Below, in pieces: positions 34,001 through 37,845 of a DNA stretch of 37,845 nucleotides. Under the pieces are notes generated by a model, which had not been told where the DNA came from, did not search any database, and saw nothing but the letters and a program-made list of their open reading frames with translations. Positions within the stretch are counted from its first letter, which is position 1. Every line of letters begins with the position of its first letter. Origin of the DNA: Priapulus caudatus (Eukaryota > Priapulida > Priapulimorpha > Priapulimorphida > Priapulidae); the NCBI RefSeq assembly GCF_000485595.1, contig NW_014577069.1, positions 450,680 through 488,524 of the forward strand. The letters run 5' to 3'. A program made the position numbers and the translations under genes.

Positions 34001-35866
34001 TTACATGTGGTAGTCAGTTTTCCTCAAACACATTTACATATCTTTAACATTATAAAATAGAGAATCGGTGGTCAGGGTTCTGCCAAGGATTTTTTAGTGC
34101 CGGGCGCATCCAGTGTCGCAAGATGCAAGCGCCGTAGGCGCGAAGCCAATCTAGGGGGGTCCCGGGGCATGCCCCACCGCAAATTTTTTTATTTTGGATA
34201 GTCTGAAACTCAATTTCCTGCATTCTGAGCATGAAAAAGCCCATATATCAGACTGACAAACAGGGGTTTTAGAGGACAAAGTGCAATATCTGAGATTATC
34301 ATTTATCAACAGCTTGGATATACATAGAAAAGAGAAAACAGTACAATTTGTGTAGGCAAATATTTGCTACTATTAAACATGATAGCCAGGCTAATGCCAG
34401 TCACAGTTCCTGTCAGACTGACTGCTTCAGTTCCAAACAAATGGACACAAACTACAGTGTATTTAGTCTACGATTCTTTGCCTTTTTTTCTTTTTCTTTT
34501 TTTTAAATTAGTGCCGGGCGGAGATAACCGACTCGTTTATAGTGCCAGGCAGCAACCGCGAGTGCCGGGCACACCCGCCCACCGCCGCCCACCGTGGGCA
34601 GAACCCTGGGTGGTTATCCAGAGTTGTGTAGATGGGGCATCATGGTTTGGCTTGGTGCAGCTGGTTGAATCATCCTCACCTTAGCTGGCACACTGGCCTC
34701 TCAAGTTCCCTAGTGTCAACACAGAAGACCCGACCATCCTTCAAGCCAGAGTATAGCAGGTTCCCATTCTGAAGACAAGAAACTAACATTTACGAAGTTC
34801 ATACGATTTCTGATTATTCTAACACCGGGTAGCTTTTTTTTAAACTTATTTTCCTTTTCTCATACTTATCTAATATGGTTTTCAGGCATCACACACAGCA
34901 ATCCTAATACGAGACCAAATATTAGCCTTCCACTCGGTTTAATTCATATCCAATACTCTCTCCACCTGTACACGACTAGAACATATACCTCGTTAAACAA
35001 CTGTGAGTGTACGGAACGTCCTCTCAACGCTTGTATGCCCTGCTTAGCATTGCTCGTCACATCATACAGTATCACGGGCAGCTTCATCACCGCCTCCCAC
35101 GCACGCCGACGAGCCGAGCTTTGTGCTGTATGCGTGGACGTGCGACAAGGCGAGGGGCACCACGCTCACACTGAGAGACTTTGCGCTGAATAGCGTCCCC
35201 GAGTGGCGCGCGTCCGTTACGAAGATGAGGCATCTGCAGTCGCTGGTGGGAGTGTGGAAGGATCGACAGCCCCTGGTGTCGGCCGCTCGCCCAGCCGCAG
35301 GAACTGCAGCCTGCTCAGCATCATGCCGCTCAGCCAGGCGGCGACCTCGCGGCCGCGCATGCCGCCGGTCGGCCGCAGCCAGCGGTCGGGCGACAGGTCG
35401 TAGTGCGAGAACCACAGTGGCCGGTTGTAGGCTACCGCGAGCCGCTTGCTTGCCGCGCTGCACGCGATGTCGTGGATCTCCGTGTGGCCCTGAAACGCGT
35501 CGACGGCGGCCGTCGCGAGGGATGCCTGCACGTAGGTGGATGGGTTCAGCATGGCTAAGTGGGAGGCGCGAGTCAGCGACCTGTACACGTCGCATCTGTA
35601 GGCGCCGAGCTGGTTATTGCTGGTTAGGGTCACCACGTTGCAGCCCTTCGCCAAGGCTCTTGTTCTGCGCACGCCCGCAATGCCACGGAGGCCGGCCTCG
35701 CGTGCCATCCCACCCCGGGGTCTCCATTCGCTCACGGCCTCCTGTCGCTTCTTCTCCCGCTGTTTCTCTAACACCCGCTGAGACGTGAAAGGATTTACGT
35801 TGTTGTGCCCTGGTAGCATGCGGTAGTATCGTTTCTTTTCTGGGTCATAGTAAAATCCAGGTATGT
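31074..35866 (-). CDS. DCAF4: DCAF4-like WD40 protein (CUL4-DDB1 substrate receptor family), 5' end missing
   Basis: Exons in transcript order: 34989-35866, 34680-34768, 33655-33739, 33221-33335, 32835-32938, 32141-32249 and a tentative last exon 31074-31114 (stop 31074-31076). The first visible exon opens with IPGFYYDPEKKRYYRMLPGH, the hallmark N-terminal block of DCAF4, and starts in phase 2, so at least one upstream exon is missing. Later exons give NGNLLYSGLKDGRVFCVDTR, YILTGDYDGG-ILRWDVR and AVGTDGFTRAWSL in the expected WD-repeat order. The large exon does not stay in one frame. A TAA lies at 35217-35219, and family-like sequence between about 35240 and 35090 (CRCLIFVTD, TKLGSSACVGG) is in another frame. 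The original frame then resumes (LPVILYDVTSN, HSQLFNE) and joins the next exon in phase. This means two compensating single-base shifts: assembly errors in GC-rich DNA, or a damaged allele. A 536-bp transposon lies in the intron between 33739 and 34680. Confidence 0.82.
34067..34614. mobile_element. 536-bp non-autonomous DNA transposon with 6-bp target duplication
   Basis: The element is 34073-34608, with perfect 12-bp terminal inverted repeats CAGGGTTCTGCC / GGCAGAACCCTG, flanked by GGTGGT on both sides. The allelic site in copy A (21482-21487) has GGTGGT once and no element. The interior is non-coding and GC-rich at both ends with repeated AGTGCCGGGC motifs (near 34096, 34510 and 34560). 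The CAGGG terminus resembles hAT elements, but these usually duplicate 8 bp. A 6-bp duplication would fit a hAT variant or another superfamily, so the superfamily is left open. Confidence 0.92.
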
Positions 35867-36378
35867 CTGCAACCAAATTGCAAATTATCACACACAGTCA
35901 CGAATACCAGTACTACGATTACTATTGTTGCACAGCATGAATATAAACCAGTCTAGTTACTGCTACAATAAGTTTTACATGTAGAAAACAGATAAGATTA
36001 TGTAACGCAGCAGAGTGCTCTAACTTGGTATGCTCTAGTGGTGGAGTATGCTACCCAGGGCCATAAGTAGTAGGCAGGGGGTGAAGGGTGGGCAATTTGA
36101 CTCCCCCTCCAGACCTTATTAATTGGCAGTGCCAATGGAGAACTGCCCATGGTCAACTTTCCAAAACGCAAACCGTGGCATGGTTCCCCCAGGCAAAATC
36201 AGTAAGTGGTTTCGTATCTAGTAGGTCTACACCACACTTTTATCATTGGTGTAAATAAGTTTGGTTTACATCGGCAATTGCGCAACGAGTTACAATGCTG
36301 AATCTGGATGTGGACATTTACTAACACGTGCTCCCACTCTCTCAACTAAATAGCTGTGTGATTAGCATACCGTATCTA
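35867..36378. other. DCAF4-like upstream intron or flank
   Basis: No convincing N-terminal DCAF4 exon is visible. A C/G-rich patch around 36050-36190 (AGGCAGGGGGTGAAGGGTGG) looks repeat-derived, but I could not define ends. Confidence 0.5.
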
Positions 36379-36484
36379 TAGCTCTAGTACTATAGCCCGC
36401 CTACATTAACTGCCGCTGGCATCCACACGCATTAACCCGCTGGCCAGCGGCAGTTAATGTAAGCGGGCTATAGTACTAGAGCTA
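36379..36484. repeat. 41-bp inverted repeat (fold-back) with 24-nt loop
   Basis: Arms 36379-36419 and 36444-36484 are complementary at 40 of 41 positions (TAGCTCTAGTACTATAGCCC at the outer end of the left arm). The loop ATTAACCCGCTGG partly repeats arm sequence. The right arm runs into the adjoining transposon-like element. Confidence 0.93.
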
Positions 36485-37182
36485 TGGCGTATCCAGAACG
36501 TGATGACCAGGAGTGCGAAATGTGCTTGGACTGCCGCAGGCAGGCCTGCATGCTGTAGGCACGCCAGTGCTAGGGGGGTCTGGGGGCATGCTCCTCCAAA
36601 AAATTGTGAAATATTTAAGCCATTTTCCTGCAATCTGAGGCATACTGTGGGCCATATTCTGATGTCTGATGACACTATCTCAACCCTAGACTTAACCATA
36701 CAATTTAGGATTTAAACCACTTTTCATGACTTTCCAGAGAGCGTACACACCTGAGGTTAGGTTACTATAGTAATAATACATGTATTAAAACACAGGTAAG
36801 AATTGCAACACAAGATAACTTAATAAGTCCTTTAACATGTTTAATGGCACTAAAAAGGAAACACACTTGATCATGTTGATGATCAGCTCCGATTGGTACA
36901 CAGGTCAGGGTGAGAACTCAGTGTGACAATTAGCCCTACTAATAATTGCCACTGAGATGTTCAGGCCTGTGTTCAAGATTGTGTGTTCGGGTCCTTAAGC
37001 GTCCCCCATGGGGTTTGCCATTAGCAACCTTCGAGGCTTCCTTCTGATGAAGATGTTGACCACCTTAAATCCATTTGCAAAGGGAGGTCCTTGTGGAGCA
37101 ACAGAATTTTTTTCTGGGCCTGCAAACGGGGGGGAGGGGGCATACGCCGGCTCCGCCTATGCTGGATACACCACTAGCTAGG
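36476..37182. mobile_element. Putative non-autonomous DNA element, relative of the 34-kb element
   Basis: The left end reads CTAGAGCTATGGCGTATCCAG. The complement of the right end reads CTAGCTAGTGGTGTATCCAG, an imperfect terminal inverted repeat of about 20 bp. The interior near 36558-36592 (GTAGGCACGCCA then CTAGGGGGGTC, GGGGCATGC) matches the interior of the 34073-34608 element (CTAGGGGGGTCCCGGGGCATGC region), followed in both by TTTCCTGCA-TCTGAG. No protein is encoded. Ends and target duplication are uncertain. Confidence 0.5.
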
Positions 37183-37498
37183 ACGTTGAGATTTCATTCA
37201 GTAGTCAGTCCTAGCTTTCAAGAGCATTAGACAAAGCTAATTCCTCTTTGCTGGGACTAAAGGCAGTAATTTTGTCACTTCATGTTCCCACATGTTCGTA
37301 GGCCAGGTTTTTTCACCTTACAAACCATGGCCGAGGTTAGATAACTCACAGTAGTTATCTCTTAAAGTAGTCAGGACTAACCCTAACCTTTAGGGTGAAT
37401 GCTGAACATGCTAAGCACTGGAACACCATGGGCCACAGAATCACGTACATCAGGAAACAACTATATATATAGACTATTATTACTGCATTATCTGTCAT

Positions 37499-37594
37499 TA
37501 GTACTACTATTACTAGTATTAGTACTACTACTTCTACTTCTACTGCTACTGCTTCTGCTGCTGCTGTTGCTGCTGCTGCTGCTACTGCTACTGC

Positions 37595-37640
<46 letters not shown>

Positions 37641-37673
37641 ACTGCTACTACTACTACTACTACTACTACTACA
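37499..37673. repeat. Compound trinucleotide array (CTA/CTT/CTG)n
   Basis: About 58 triplets, mostly CTG and CTA, with an uninterrupted CTG run of about 13 units near 37602-37640 and a terminal run of CTA. It encodes only Leu or Ala/Val homopolymers, depending on strand, with no flanking gene structure. I treat it as a microsatellite. Confidence 0.92.
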
Positions 37674-37845
37674 GTAGTGTACTCAATATCGTGCCATAGT
37701 TGGTCCAACAACATTCAGCCAACCACTTATCAACCATGACCATGCCAGCAAAATGCCAATGTTGGCCCATTGGCTGCATGCTATCTGGATAGTATAGCCG
37801 TATAGGTGTGTGGCTCTACTGGTGTAGCCTCTTCGCTCCTGCTTA
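37674..37845. other. Window end, no gene recognised
   Basis: Short non-coding tail. I see no exon of the DCAF4-like gene here. Confidence 0.5.

Larger units (their letters stand above)
23435..34703. repeat. Duplicated segment, copy B
   Basis: Collinear with 10785-21576. It differs by scattered substitutions, microsatellite length, loss of one 68-bp unit and a 536-bp transposon insertion. Unlike copy A it continues without a break into the rest of the DCAF4-like gene, so this is the better-anchored copy. Confidence 0.97.

Noticed and set aside
10785-34703. Two functional paralogous GALNT11 genes from a tandem duplication
   Set aside because: Possible, but both breakpoints coincide with N gaps, piece 2 is nested in piece 3, and piece 1 overlaps piece 3. 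Unmerged alleles explain this more simply. Kept as the alternative.
35123-35788. 221-codon plus-strand open frame
   Set aside because: Antisense to the DCAF4-like exon in GC-rich DNA, Arg/Ala/Ser-rich, no family features. It is a shadow of the minus-strand coding sequence.
37399-37677. Poly-leucine (or poly-alanine on the other strand) protein
   Set aside because: Translation of a trinucleotide microsatellite with no surrounding gene structure.
1-37845. CRISPR arrays, bacterial operons, tRNA or rRNA genes
   Set aside because: None seen. The repeats are microsatellites or transposon ends, and the genes are spliced eukaryotic genes.

Overview
The window is a draft-assembly piece of an animal (metazoan, invertebrate-type) nuclear genome. 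The genes are split by short GT-AG introns of about 50-800 nt. They encode metazoan families: a Dbl-family RhoGEF, an OVCA2-like serine hydrolase, a GALNT11-like polypeptide GalNAc-transferase and a DCAF4-like WD40 protein. The DNA is rich in microsatellites and non-autonomous DNA transposons. Telomere-like CCCTAA repeats fit an animal with TTAGGG telomeres, but here they sit inside a transposon. I cannot name the phylum. No RNA genes, operons or CRISPR arrays were seen.

Layout: 507-4433 (+) is the 3' part of a PLEKHG4/puratrophin-1-like RhoGEF (DH-PH plus Ser-rich tail). 6701-9027 (-) is an OVCA2-like hydrolase, convergent with it. 9.4-10.76 kb is a nest of inverted-repeat elements and simple repeats ending in a 25-N gap. 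11319-16633 (+) is a complete 10-exon GALNT11-like gene, convergent with the last six exons of a DCAF4-like gene (18410-21576, -), which is cut by a 10-N gap. From 21587 the sequence returns to DNA already seen at 10328, carries an extra 1.4 kb of transposon and palindrome DNA, and then repeats the GALNT11-like gene (23968-29298, +) and the DCAF4-like gene (31074-35866, -). The second DCAF4 copy continues further upstream. 36.0-37.85 kb is transposon and microsatellite DNA.

The main structural point is that the middle piece (10785-21576) is almost identical to 23435-34703, and both ends of the duplication fall exactly at N gaps. The end of the first piece also overlaps the start of the third. 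This is the pattern expected when the two alleles of a heterozygous locus are scaffolded head to tail, so the true locus is probably PLEKHG4 - OVCA2 - GALNT11 - DCAF4, each once. The differences between the copies would then be allelic. They include a 536-bp transposon insertion with a clean empty site, tandem-repeat length changes and three amino-acid differences in GALNT11.

The four genes act in unrelated cellular processes (Rho GTPase activation, ester hydrolysis, mucin-type O-glycosylation, Cullin-4 ubiquitin-ligase substrate receptor), and nothing suggests a common pathway. I found no clear novel system. The unusual content is the repeat biology and the assembly structure.
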